Of a stretch of 64,000 nucleotides of DNA, positions 24,597 to 32,657 are shown piece after piece (the first letter of the stretch is position 1; each line of letters opens with the position of its first letter). The position numbers and the translations under genes were made by a program. Origin of the DNA: Roseivirga thermotolerans (GTDB lineage Bacteria > Bacteroidota > Bacteroidia > Cytophagales > Cyclobacteriaceae); the NCBI RefSeq assembly GCF_014653175.1, contig NZ_BNAG01000003.1, positions 248,001 through 312,000 on the forward strand. Reading direction: 5' to 3'. The notes under the pieces are model-generated. The model was not told the DNA's origin. It searched no databases and saw nothing but the letters and a program-made list of their open reading frames with translations.

Positions 24597-24690
24597 AGGT
24601 AATTGCTTAAGGCAGGCTTAAGTTATAAAATAATAGGTCTCCGGCAGATCGAATTTTTATTAACCTGATAGTGGCAGCATGGAAAAAAGA

Positions 24691-24761
24691 AAGAGGCTGT
24701 GTCGGAAGCTCGCCTTTAGCCAATGGTTGGGCTAAGAAGGAAACTCCTGAGACAGCCTCTT
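24691..24761 (-). terminator. long stem terminator after the YHS gene
   Basis: AAGAGGCTGTGTC at 24691-24703 pairs with GAGACAGCCTCTT at 24749-24761 (12 of 13), with TTAGCC/GGCTAA as inner stem. On the minus strand the stem is followed by a T run (TCTTTTTTCC), as expected of an intrinsic terminator for the YHS operon. Confidence 0.7.
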
Positions 24762-24786
24762 CCCAGAAACAAGTCAACCCCAATAA

Positions 24787-25263
24787 TTAATTGTAGGTTT
24801 TCTTTAGCTTGGCCCAATTGTCATCGGCCTTCTTCATCAACCCTGCGTGGTTGTTTTCTTTCAACCAAAGCTGCTGGGCATCTAGCTCAAGGTTATAAAG
24901 AAACAAGAAGTACTTTCCGTCTTTTACAATGAACTTATTTGGGTCGGGTCTGAACTTTGCGCCTGCATATACACCAAAGGCACAGTAGCCTCCATACTGA
25001 GGTAAATACTTCTCAGGATTTCTGTCGAATTTTTGTTTTTGCTCGGCAGAAGTAAAGTAGTAAACCACTTTGTCGTGTTCAGACTTGTATTCTTTAAGTC
25101 CTCTTTGAGCAAGGCCCAAATCCAAGTAAGAAACGGGCGAGTAGCCTTGCAACGCAATGTTGCTGTTGTCAATGTTGTAGGCCTGTTTGTCTTGAGCCAA
25201 AGCTACCTGGCTCAGAAAAGTTAGCGCAAGCGCCAACATGCTTATTTTTCTGATTGTTTTCAT
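24787..25263 (-). CDS. secreted YHS-domain protein
   Basis: 158 aa. A signal peptide ends FLSQVALAQ. The YHS domain follows with ALQGYSPVSYLDLG, VVYYFTSAEQKQKFDRNPEKYLPQYGGYC and AFGVYAG; the Tyr/Cys pattern of this domain is associated with metal binding in related proteins, but the function here is unknown. The start at 25263 directly precedes the signal peptide; an in-frame start at 25299 would overlap the neighbour. It is last in a three-gene operon. Confidence 0.85.
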   Translation of the reverse strand: MKTIRKISMLALALTFLSQVALAQDKQAYNIDNSNIALQGYSPVSYLDLGLAQRGLKEYKSEHDKVVYYFTSAEQKQKFDRNPEKYLPQYGGYCAFGVYAGAKFRPDPNKFIVKDGKYFLFLYNLELDAQQLWLKENNHAGLMKKADDNWAKLKKTYN

Positions 25264-25274
25264 GGTATAATTAT

Positions 25275-25643
25275 TTAATCTGTTAATGAAGGTTCGCAAT
25301 TGTCGCTAAGAGCGACTACCAGAAATACTACCACCGCATTGGCTATGTAGTAGTACATGTCTATTCCCGTAAAGTGGAATAGAAAGGGAGCAGCAGCAAA
25401 AGTGGTGGCGGCCATTAAGTCTATGAGCAAATGACCGTTATAAGGAATGGTGTGAAGAATGCTAAACTTATAAGTAGTGTTTAGACTTACGATAATCACA
25501 GCCACTCCGGTGACCACAGAGAGCCATTTGGCCATGGGTGAACTTTCTCCAAGCCCCAACAGAAACGGACTGCTAATAAGCGCCACTGCGGCCGAGTAGT
25601 CTATGATGCCGTGAACGGTTGGAGAAATAAACCTGAATTTCAT
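25275..25643 (-). CDS. four-helix membrane protein (SPW-repeat-like)
   Basis: 122 aa with four predicted transmembrane helices: VHGIIDYSAAVALISSPFLL, WLSVVTGVAVIIVSL, LLIDLMAATTFAAAPFLFHF and YYIANAVVVFLVVAL. The two halves look like a tandem duplication with HGIIDY and HLLIDL at equivalent places, as in SPW-repeat proteins. The function is unknown. The start lies 2 bases after the stop of the upstream gene, and the YHS gene starts 11 bases after its own stop. Confidence 0.78.
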   Translation of the reverse strand: MKFRFISPTVHGIIDYSAAVALISSPFLLGLGESSPMAKWLSVVTGVAVIIVSLNTTYKFSILHTIPYNGHLLIDLMAATTFAAAPFLFHFTGIDMYYYIANAVVVFLVVALSDNCEPSLTD

Positions 25644-25645
25644 GG

Positions 25646-26005
25646 CTAGGCTATTTTAGCATCGAAATAGGTCTCTTCAACTACTTCTCCGCTATCGTTC
25701 CACACTCTTCTAATAATCTCGTGCCATAGAATGCGCGAGTTGTCTTTCATGTCGAAGTCGAAGGTAAACTCCGAGGCCGAAGCGTTGCCATCTACCAATG
25801 TTCTGTGATGGGTAATGCCGTTTACCTGGGCAATGGCTCCGGTAAAGCCTTCCATCTTTTCTACCATCTGATCGCGAGAGGCGGTCTTTACTCCACCATA
25901 ATCAGAAGTGTTGGCGTTGGCCGAGAAGAACTGCTTCACGGCATTCACGATATCGCCTTGCGATACCATTGCATCCATTTTTTGTACTTGTTCTTTTATG
26001 TTCAT
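25646..26005 (-). CDS. SnoaL/NTF2-like protein
   Basis: 119 aa. The cone-shaped NTF2-like fold is suggested by VNAVKQFFSANANTSDYGG, AIAQVNGITHHRTLVDGN and EFTFDFDMKDNSRILWHEI, ending VEETYFDAKIA. Start at 26005 (NIKEQVQKMD); the longer frame adds a poor N terminus. The family binds small hydrophobic ligands or acts as isomerase, and the role cannot be told. It is first gene of the operon with the membrane and YHS proteins, and diverges from nothing: the AraC-type regulator gene is upstream on the same strand. Confidence 0.8.
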   Translation of the reverse strand: MNIKEQVQKMDAMVSQGDIVNAVKQFFSANANTSDYGGVKTASRDQMVEKMEGFTGAIAQVNGITHHRTLVDGNASASEFTFDFDMKDNSRILWHEIIRRVWNDSGEVVEETYFDAKIA

Positions 26006-26077
26006 GTGAATTGTTTTTTGATGAATCACATGACAAATTTGGCCTATCGAGTTGGGCCAATGCTTACAAAAAATGGC

Positions 26078-27184
26078 CTATTGATTGGACTTTTTACTTT
26101 GCAGGTATTTGGTGGGGCTCAGGCCGGTGTAGTGTTTAAAGAAATTACTAAAGTGACCGGGCTCTTCGAAACCCAGCGAAAAGGCTACTTCCTGAATAGA
26201 TTGGTGTTGCAGAAGCATTCGCTTGGCCGAGAGAATAATTTGTTGCCGTATGAGCTGCCCAATACTCACATTGAGTTGTTGACGAACTTTAGTGGAAAGG
26301 GCTTTTACCGATAAATGCAGTTTATCGGCATAAAAGCCTACCTCCCTTTGAGTGGTATGAAACTCATGCAGTAGTTCAAAGAGATGAGTGGCAAAATCAT
26401 CGGTGCGGTCTATGCCGGTGTCTCTAACGAAATCCGATGGAGTTTTTTGAGTTTGTTGCTTAAAGAACCGGTTAAAATAGGCAGGGTCTGAAAAACCATG
26501 GTCGTAGGCAATTTCTTTAATGCTCTTATTACTGAAGACCAGGTCTTTTTTGCTTTCAGTGAGGCGCTTATTTTTTAATAGGCCTTTTATGGTTACACCA
26601 ACCTTTTCATTGACCAGCCTATGAGGGTTGAGTCCGGACGATTCAAACAATAGTTTGAAGTCGGCATTCTGAAGTTGCTCCCTATACTTCTCGTCAATAA
26701 ATTCTTTAATGTCGAAAATCAGATGGTACTCTTCGGGTTTGGCGTTAAAGGGGTTTTGCCAAAACCACTGCCTTGCCGATACATCTATAATATCTTTGGG
26801 CGCCCCAAAAACAGACTCGTTCAGGTATTTCTGGCACTCTAGGCAATCCTCAAAATTGATATACCCCAAGCTCACCATATGCTTAAAAAGCACTCGAACC
26901 TGCTTGTCTTTAAATAGAGCTTCATCTGGGAAGTCTATGCGCCTTACAGTAAAATCATCGCCCAAAAACTTTATGTATTGGCCTTTTTCCAGGAAGATGA
27001 TTTTATCGTCCCAATCGAAGTAGTTTTTGAAATCTACCTGCAACCCTCCACTACCCTCAAGTATATGCAATAGACAATGAGTGTTTATGAACATCACTTC
27101 ATTGACTTTCGGTTTAAATTTATTCACCAGCATGGGCATAAATTTGGGTTGCTCACAAAGTTCTTTCCTTTGAGTTAAGCACAA
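26078..27184 (-). CDS. transcription regulator with two AraC-type DNA-binding domains
   Basis: 368 aa. An N-terminal cupin-like sensing part (about 1-100, with FINTHCLLHILEGSGGLQV) is followed by two complete AraC-type helix-turn-helix modules. The first (about 157-252) ends IKEIAYDHGFSDPAYFNRFF then QKTPSDF; the second (about 264-362) ends IQEVAFSLGFEEPGHFSNFF then TGLSPTKYL. Both keep the GF.xP.xFxRxF-type signature. Ordinary AraC regulators have one. It lies upstream of the NTF2/YHS operon on the same strand and may control it (inference). A start at 27139 (PMLVNKF) is also possible. Confidence 0.85.
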   Translation of the reverse strand: MCLTQRKELCEQPKFMPMLVNKFKPKVNEVMFINTHCLLHILEGSGGLQVDFKNYFDWDDKIIFLEKGQYIKFLGDDFTVRRIDFPDEALFKDKQVRVLFKHMVSLGYINFEDCLECQKYLNESVFGAPKDIIDVSARQWFWQNPFNAKPEEYHLIFDIKEFIDEKYREQLQNADFKLLFESSGLNPHRLVNEKVGVTIKGLLKNKRLTESKKDLVFSNKSIKEIAYDHGFSDPAYFNRFFKQQTQKTPSDFVRDTGIDRTDDFATHLFELLHEFHTTQREVGFYADKLHLSVKALSTKVRQQLNVSIGQLIRQQIILSAKRMLLQHQSIQEVAFSLGFEEPGHFSNFFKHYTGLSPTKYLQSKKSNQ

Positions 27185-27299
27185 AAGGCAATGCCGCCAA
27201 AGAGTCGGCTAACTTGCTTTTATCACTATTGAATAATATAGTGAGATTGGTGGGTTGTTGCAATTGGTTGGTAGGTAGTGGTTTATATTAACGAGGCGT

Positions 27300-28463
27300 T
27301 TAAGTCGTTTTTTTGGTTTGTAGCAGTAGAAATGCGGCAAAAATAAACCCGAGAAACAGTAATACCCGTTCTTTGTTTGCAAACTCAGGGTACCAGCTCT
27401 CCCAAGCTTCCCATTGCCAGGCAGGGTCCGGAATATGCTTCCAGATAAAGGTGAGTGGAAAAGAAAACAAGGCTAACAAAAGAAGCTTCGCTTTGTTGGT
27501 TTCTTGTAACTCGAACATCACCCAGGGGGCCAAAAAGGGAAAGCCCAGAAAAACAATTCGTGTCATGTCTCCACCGGCCAGCAGACCAAAGGCCAGGTAC
27601 AGGGCACTGTACATGAGCAGTAGGTTTCGGGTGTTGTCGTATCGATAGGTTTTTCTATAACGGTTAATGGCCAGCCATATGGCCGGGCCAAAGGCCATGG
27701 AAATGGCAGCCAGCCACCTAAGCAGATCAAAAGGATTTAAAACAGCCTCTCGCGCATGATAGGCCAGGGTGATGAATGCGCCTCTACCTGCTTCTTGCGG
27801 AGGAAAGTTAAAATTGACTATAGATTGAGTTGCAATGGCCAAAAGAACAGAAGCGGCAATAAATGGTAAGTCGTAGTAACCCTCATCCGTTTTTCTGTTG
27901 TGCCAGGCTCCATAAACTAGAAGCAAAACAGGCAAGGCCAAGAACGATTCTTTTTGCAAAGTGGCCAGCGGAGCCAGCCACAAAAGGTGAATGAATTTTC
28001 GCTTTAAGACAAGCCAAAGGAATAAAGCCTGAAAGGCATAAGTAGGTAAATCGACTGTTATGGGGTCGAAGGCATTGAGCCGTATCATACCCGTCCAATG
28101 AAAAATCAGCCATAAAAAGCCCGCCCAAAACCATCTTAGCTCAAAGCCTAAGCTTCGCCATAAATGAAACATAACCACCACTGCCAATAAGCTAAAAACC
28201 AGATTGAGCCATTGAAATCCGGGTAGAATATCATAGCTCCAAAGCGAAGCTAGAAACGGCACCAACAGGCGTTGATGAAATGGGTGGGGTACATTATAGT
28301 CTTCTCTGTAGCCTTCAAAATAATCGTATATGTTGCGGTAATCATTTCCATCGAACTGCGGAGCGAAGTCATAACTCAACGGTGGCTGCGCCTGCTGGTA
28401 AAAGAAAAATGCTCCGGTAGTAAGAGCCAGAAAAATGAAAAGCCAATAGCCTTTAATGCGCAT
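27300..28463 (-). CDS. polytopic membrane protein of unknown function
   Basis: 387 aa with about ten hydrophobic helices, for example GYWLFIFLALTTGAFFFYQ, WLNLVFSLLAVVVMFHLW and VLLFLGFIFAAFLLL. The loop after the first helix contains FDGNDYRNIYDYFEGY. The pattern recalls GT-C type glycosyltransferases or DUF2029-like membrane proteins with an Asp/Glu in the first periplasmic loop, but no diagnostic motif settles this. Start at 28463; the frame extends 7 codons upstream without need. Transcribed alone. Confidence 0.65.
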   Translation of the reverse strand: MRIKGYWLFIFLALTTGAFFFYQQAQPPLSYDFAPQFDGNDYRNIYDYFEGYREDYNVPHPFHQRLLVPFLASLWSYDILPGFQWLNLVFSLLAVVVMFHLWRSLGFELRWFWAGFLWLIFHWTGMIRLNAFDPITVDLPTYAFQALFLWLVLKRKFIHLLWLAPLATLQKESFLALPVLLLVYGAWHNRKTDEGYYDLPFIAASVLLAIATQSIVNFNFPPQEAGRGAFITLAYHAREAVLNPFDLLRWLAAISMAFGPAIWLAINRYRKTYRYDNTRNLLLMYSALYLAFGLLAGGDMTRIVFLGFPFLAPWVMFELQETNKAKLLLLALFSFPLTFIWKHIPDPAWQWEAWESWYPEFANKERVLLFLGFIFAAFLLLQTKKTT

Positions 28464-28490
28464 AGGGTGAAAATACCAAAACAATCACGT

Positions 28491-28584
28491 CCGGCCGGAA
28501 AAATAGTCCATATATTTTCCAATAGACTCTTATATCCGGCCTGCTTGCCGGCAAAGCCAGGCACCTCAAGTTGGGTGTGAGGTT
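28491..28584. repeat. cluster of small inverted repeats before copy 2
   Basis: GGCCGGA/TCCGGCC frames the first 50 bases, followed by GCCTG..TTGCCGGCAA..CAGGC and ACCTCA/TGAGGT (the last with a 9-base loop). They look like hairpin-type dispersed repeats or terminators. There is no gene here. Confidence 0.4.
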
Positions 28585-28598
28585 CCGGATATTTTTTT

Positions 28599-28745
28599 AG
28601 GGTTACTTATTTAGATCGCATTTGTTAGATCCAGTATACTAGCCACAAGCTGTGTCCTCACAGCGACTTTTAACAGCCATTTGTGAGGACACAAATGGAG
28701 GCAAGGTTCAGAAATATACTTCTTGCGACTTCAGTAAGTAACCCT
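28599..28745 (+). mobile_element. 147-bp MITE-like element, copy 2
   Basis: Begins AGGGTTACTTA and ends TAAGTAACCCT, a perfect 11-bp terminal inverted repeat extending imperfectly to 22 bp. Perfect 10-bp direct repeats (ATATTTTTTT) flank it at 28589-28598 and 28746-28755. Same length as copy 1 with 138 of 147 positions identical. The internal arms TGTGTCCTCACA (28651-28662) and TGTGAGGACACA (28682-28693) are perfectly complementary, and each also sits in a hairpin of its own. No coding capacity. Confidence 0.88.
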
Positions 28746-28750
28746 ATATT

Positions 28751-28779
28751 TTTTTCTCTCAAAAAAGTTGAGAGAAAAA
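28751..28779. terminator. hairpin beside copy 2
   Basis: TTTTTCTCTCAA and TTGAGAGAAAAA form a 12-bp stem with loop AAAAG. Its left arm overlaps the right target duplication of copy 2, so the element inserted at the foot of an existing hairpin. Confidence 0.5.
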
Positions 28780-28859
28780 TTACGGAATGATGGCTTTGTC
28801 TTTTTGAATTATTTATCCCCCGCCTTCGATTTTAGAAGGCTAAATCCTTTTTTTGAAAC

Positions 28860-29312
28860 ATGATAGCAGTAGTACAACGAGTTTCGGAATCGTCAGTAGC
28901 CATAGGTGGAGAATTAAAATCGGCCATTGGTCAAGGGGTGATGATTCTGTTGGGTATTGAGGAGGCCGACAGTCAGGAAGATGTAGAATGGCTAAGTCGA
29001 AAAATTGCCAATATGCGCATTTTCGATGATGAAAATGGGGTGATGAACAAGAGCCTGATTGACAGTGGAGGAGAAGCTCTGGTAATAAGTCAGTTTACAC
29101 TACATGCCAGCACCAAAAAAGGCAACAGGCCTTCATACATTAAAGCAGCAAAACCCGACATCGCTATTCCGCTTTATGAAGCCTTTAAGACACAATTGGC
29201 AATTGACTTAGGAAAAGAAGTGGCTTCGGGTGAGTTTGGAGCCGATATGAAAGTATCTTTGATTAACGATGGTCCGGTAACCATTATCATAGACACAAAA
29301 GACAAAAAATAA
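28860..29312 (+). CDS. dtd: D-aminoacyl-tRNA deacylase
   Basis: Removes D-amino acids (and Gly mischarged on tRNA-Ala) from tRNA. 150 aa, the normal length. The N terminus IAVVQRVSESSVAIGG, the active-site motif ALVISQFTLHASTKKGNRPS and the C-terminal FGADMKVSLINDGPVTIIID are all characteristic, including the GP pair. The last base of its TAA is the first of the following ATG, so it is translationally coupled to the MazG-like gene. Confidence 0.95.
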   Translation: MIAVVQRVSESSVAIGGELKSAIGQGVMILLGIEEADSQEDVEWLSRKIANMRIFDDENGVMNKSLIDSGGEALVISQFTLHASTKKGNRPSYIKAAKPDIAIPLYEAFKTQLAIDLGKEVASGEFGADMKVSLINDGPVTIIIDTKDKK

Positions 29313-29656
29313 TGAGTACAGAAATAAAGGGAATTTCTGCCCTGCAGGAAGAAGTAGATCACTGGATAAAAACAGTGGGAGTAAGGTACTTCAATGAATT
29401 GACCAACATGGCTCAGCTCAGTGAAGAAGTAGGTGAGGTAGCCCGAATTATTGCCAGAAGATATGGGGAACAGTCAGAAAAAGAGTCAGACAAAGCCAAA
29501 GATTTGGGCGAAGAACTAGCCGATGTGCTTTTTGTGGTGGTTTGTCTGGCCAATCAAACCGGAACCGATCTGCAGGCTGCATGGGAGCGCAGAATGGCCA
29601 AAAAGACCGCGCGCGACAAAGACCGGCACAAGAATAATGAAAAACTAAAATCCTAA
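29312..29656 (+). CDS. MazG-like nucleotide pyrophosphohydrolase
   Basis: 114 aa, single-domain all-alpha NTP pyrophosphatase that hydrolyses a nucleoside triphosphate to the monophosphate. The metal-binding pattern is present: LSEEVGEVARIIARRYG, then LGEELADVLFVVVCLAN, which gives the EExxE...ExxD set. Its likely role is to clear non-canonical nucleotides. It is coupled to dtd, a pairing that links two quality-control enzymes. Confidence 0.9.
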   Translation: MSTEIKGISALQEEVDHWIKTVGVRYFNELTNMAQLSEEVGEVARIIARRYGEQSEKESDKAKDLGEELADVLFVVVCLANQTGTDLQAAWERRMAKKTARDKDRHKNNEKLKS

Positions 29657-29690
29657 CTATTATCAGTTATATTCGCGCAAACTCTAAATC

Positions 29691-30548
29691 ATGAAAACGA
29701 TACTTACCTGGGCATTGCTTGCCTGCATATTCACTCAATTACCTGCTCAAAACATTTCTAAATACACCTTAAAGAAAGGCGATAAGTTCAGTATTGAAAT
29801 GAGCCTCAATCAAGACATTACCCAACAGGTTATGGGACAGTCTACTGAGATGGAGCAGGTTCAGCAAACCAAAGACTTTTTTGAAGTACTGGCCGTGGAA
29901 AATGGTGAATATCGCATCAAAACCACCGCTCTCAAGCGTTCATTTGCCATCAATGCCGATATGATGCAAATGGAAATGTCTTCTGAAAACGAGGGCGAAC
30001 AGAATTTGCCGTTTAGGTTAATGGTGGATAAATCTTATGAATTTACTATGACGGCTCAGGGCAAGGTAACAGCTGTTTATGGTCTGGAAGAGCTTGTCAA
30101 CGGATTGAAGTCAGATTTGCAAGGCACGATATACGGTAGCGAAGTAGGGCAGATTATTTCTGTGTACGATAAAGAAACCATCTTGAGTTCACTCAATCAG
30201 CAGTTCAATATATACCCTGAAGGCAACAGCCAGACATGGCAAAAGACAAACAAACTGGTAGTGAACAATGCCCCAATCGAAACAGCTACAACCTATAGCT
30301 ATGAAAATGCTAATACCATTTTGGCAAATGCCAAGGTGAACCTCGATGGAAACATTGAACAAATGGGTATGGTAATGAAAACCAAACTCTCGGGTACACA
30401 GGAAAATAAATATGTGATTAGCACGAGTAATGGATTGCCCGAAACGGTGACTATTAAACAAAGTGTAACCGGTGATGTAGAAGCTCAGGGTATGGTAATT
30501 CCTATGACGGTGGTTACCAACTCAACATTTAAAGTGACGATGCAATAA
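29691..30548 (+). CDS. DUF6263-type secreted protein
   Basis: 285 aa with a signal peptide ending FTQLPAQ. Mature part: YTLKKGDKFSIEMSLNQDITQ, ENGEYRIKTTALKRSF, QKTNKLVVNNAPIETATTYSYEN and VTIKQSVTGDVEAQGM. This layout is that of the DUF6263 family of Bacteroidota, periplasmic or surface proteins with no known function. It lies 34 bases after the mazG-like stop and may be in the same transcript; a TATATTCG box at 29670 could alternatively be its own weak promoter. Confidence 0.78.
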   Translation: MKTILTWALLACIFTQLPAQNISKYTLKKGDKFSIEMSLNQDITQQVMGQSTEMEQVQQTKDFFEVLAVENGEYRIKTTALKRSFAINADMMQMEMSSENEGEQNLPFRLMVDKSYEFTMTAQGKVTAVYGLEELVNGLKSDLQGTIYGSEVGQIISVYDKETILSSLNQQFNIYPEGNSQTWQKTNKLVVNNAPIETATTYSYENANTILANAKVNLDGNIEQMGMVMKTKLSGTQENKYVISTSNGLPETVTIKQSVTGDVEAQGMVIPMTVVTNSTFKVTMQ

Positions 30549-30626
30549 TTTTTCTGCTTCAGGAAACTTTGCATTGGTTAGTAATCGTTAGACACGCATC
30601 AATCAAACAAATGAATAACACTGGTC

Positions 30627-31403
30627 ATGTTAGTTCTTGAAATCATAGGAGTTGTAATTGCCGCGTTCATTGTTCTGAATGTGATTCTCTACTTTGTGGA
30701 GCCTAGCCTTATAGCCATTACCTTTTCATTGGTACTTAGGCTTTTCTATAGAAATCCGCCTATGGTAGATTTGGAAAAGCATTTTAAAGACCACCAACTG
30801 CTTAAAGACAACTGGAAGGTAATTCAGGCCGAACTATTGGAAATACTAAGGAATGAGCAGAACATTCCGAAATTTCATGAGGTAGACAAAATTCAGCGTT
30901 TTATCAACGATGGGGACAAATCGCCCTGGAGAGTTTTTATGTTTAAGGCTTACGATAACTGGCAGGAGTCTAACTGTGCCAAAGCCCCTAAAACAACGGA
31001 GTTGCTCAAGCAGATTCCGGGCATTACCACGGCCATGTTTTCAATCTTAGGGCCTCAAAAGCATATTCCCCCACATAATGGTTTTTATAAAGGAGTGTAC
31101 CGCTATCACCTCGGACTAATTATTCCCAAAGAAGGGGAGTGTTATATAGTGAATGGTGGCCAGCGCTACGACTGGAAGGAAGGTGAAGATGTGCTCTTTG
31201 ACGACACTTTTAAACATGCGGTGTGGAATAAAACAGATGAAACCCGTGTGGTGCTTTTCTGCGATGTTTTCCGCACCGATTTACCTAAAATGTTCCAGCC
31301 CATGAACCGGTGGGTATATGGCCTCAGAGAAAAAAGCCAACGCCTGAAGAAGGTGCTTAAAAATGCAGAGGTTCAGGTAGATTTGAAGCCGCAGGCCGGG
31401 TAG
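30627..31403 (+). CDS. aspartyl/asparaginyl beta-hydroxylase family protein
   Basis: 258 aa. N-terminal membrane helix (VIAAFIVLNVILYFVEPSL) and a cytoplasmic or periplasmic double-stranded beta-helix domain. Iron ligands and 2-oxoglutarate site: HIPPHNGFYKGVYRYHLGL holds the first His, DTFKHAVWNKTDETRVVLF holds the second His and the Arg. Family members hydroxylate Asp/Asn residues or lipid A-type substrates; the membrane-anchored bacterial ones include LpxO-like lipid A hydroxylases, a plausible role here. An out-of-frame ATG at 30611 is not used. Confidence 0.87.
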   Translation: MLVLEIIGVVIAAFIVLNVILYFVEPSLIAITFSLVLRLFYRNPPMVDLEKHFKDHQLLKDNWKVIQAELLEILRNEQNIPKFHEVDKIQRFINDGDKSPWRVFMFKAYDNWQESNCAKAPKTTELLKQIPGITTAMFSILGPQKHIPPHNGFYKGVYRYHLGLIIPKEGECYIVNGGQRYDWKEGEDVLFDDTFKHAVWNKTDETRVVLFCDVFRTDLPKMFQPMNRWVYGLREKSQRLKKVLKNAEVQVDLKPQAG

Positions 31404-31551
31404 GCCGGTTAAGAGTTATCAGTTAACGGGGAATCAGGGATTGGTTCGATTCGTCATTTGTGAGGCATCATTTATCGCTAGTAAGGATCCTTGATTTGGC
31501 AATCCGGTTGTTTTGAGCACAGTTTATCTTAATATGGCTTACTATTTTATT

Positions 31552-31688
31552 AGAGTTACAGATTGGTCCCTGTTTTGATATTTTGCCACCATTTGTGTCT
31601 TCACAAATGGCTCTTATAAGGTGCTTTGAAGACACAGCTTGTAGCTGGAGTTGTCTAATGTTTTTAGGTGATCTAACTAAGTAATCCT
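31552..31688 (-). mobile_element. MITE-like element, copy 3 (old, inverted)
   Basis: Read on the minus strand it starts AGGATTACTTAGTTAGATC and ends GTAACTCT, aligning along its whole 137 bases with copies 1 and 2 but strongly diverged. The two core arms are kept: TGTGTCTTCA at 31636-31627 and TGTGAAGACACA at 31605-31594 (minus strand). The flanks CTATTTTATT (31542-31551) and ATACTTTATT (31689-31698) agree in 8 of 10 positions, as expected for a decayed target duplication. It lies in a 400-base gap that is otherwise featureless. Confidence 0.75.
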
Positions 31689-31805
31689 ATACTTTATTAC
31701 GATTACACTGCTATGCAGTAATCTTAACTAGCTATGATAGTATAGATAGAGTGGGAATCAATAGGCTAACTTTATGAATGGAATACTCTACCCTTCTGCA
31801 ACGAA

Positions 31806-32504
31806 TTAAACCACCAACTCCCCATTCTTGAGTTTCGGCACAACATCAAACTCGTTGCAGCGCGAGCAGTATTCTATGTCTTTCATGATACCGAATTTTG
31901 TAAGGCGTTTGGCATGGTTGCTTCGGCTAATGAAATAGTAGGGGTCTTTGCCCATTGATTGAAAAAGGTAAAAAGCAGCCGTGGCCGCGTCAGAATCGAA
32001 CTCGGCTTGCTTCTTAAGTCCATCTAAAACAGCTCCGGCAAAAAGGCTGTCTTCCAGGTTATACTTACCCTTCCATCCGGCACAGAAAAGCAATATATCT
32101 CGTTTGGTTTTGGAGAGATGGTTAACTACTGCCTTAAGGTTTAAAAATGCGCCAATAATTACTTCGGGAGCTTCTTTAGATAAGTCCAGTGCGCGAGTGC
32201 CATTGGTAGTGGTGGTCGCAACCTTCTTTCCCTTTAGCCCCTTTTCCATATAATCGAATGGTGAATTGCCCAGCTGAAACTGGGGCAGCTTTTGCCCGTT
32301 TCGCTCTCCGGCCATTACATAACCTTGAGCACCAAGAGCTTCACACTCTTCAACGGTAGCTACCGGGGTAATGCTTGCCACACCCGTACCCAGTCCGGCT
32401 ACCATGCACGAGGTCGCCCTGAGAATGTCAATAACTACAACGGTTTTGTCAGTAACGTCAAACTGATGGATCAATTCCGGAGTGTAGCAAACGTCTATGT
32501 TCAT
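31806..32504 (-). CDS. comB: 2-phosphosulfolactate phosphatase family protein
   Basis: 232 aa. ComB removes phosphate from 2-phospho-3-sulfolactate to give sulfolactate, a magnesium-dependent reaction first described in coenzyme M synthesis. Family motifs: TVVVIDILRATSCMVAGL, YVMAGERNGQKLPQFQLGNS, VATTTTNGTRAL and LLFCAGWKGKYNLEDSLFAG. In bacteria the product may feed sulfopyruvate and cysteate, precursors of the capnine sulfonolipids typical of Cytophagales and relatives; that link is inference. No comA or other gene of this pathway is adjacent. Confidence 0.88.
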   Translation of the reverse strand: MNIDVCYTPELIHQFDVTDKTVVVIDILRATSCMVAGLGTGVASITPVATVEECEALGAQGYVMAGERNGQKLPQFQLGNSPFDYMEKGLKGKKVATTTTNGTRALDLSKEAPEVIIGAFLNLKAVVNHLSKTKRDILLFCAGWKGKYNLEDSLFAGAVLDGLKKQAEFDSDAATAAFYLFQSMGKDPYYFISRSNHAKRLTKFGIMKDIEYCSRCNEFDVVPKLKNGELVV

Positions 32505-32657
32505 TAATGGAAGGGTAATTTATTTGTTAATTCTTAGTTGGTAACTATCAATGGTGTGGGTCTCACTCTGAATTCGTTTCTGAATCTCAGGGGTAGAGGC
32601 CCTGAAATAAATTCAGGATGGTTCACTTGCTGGTTGTTCACCACCCTTTAATTTCCT

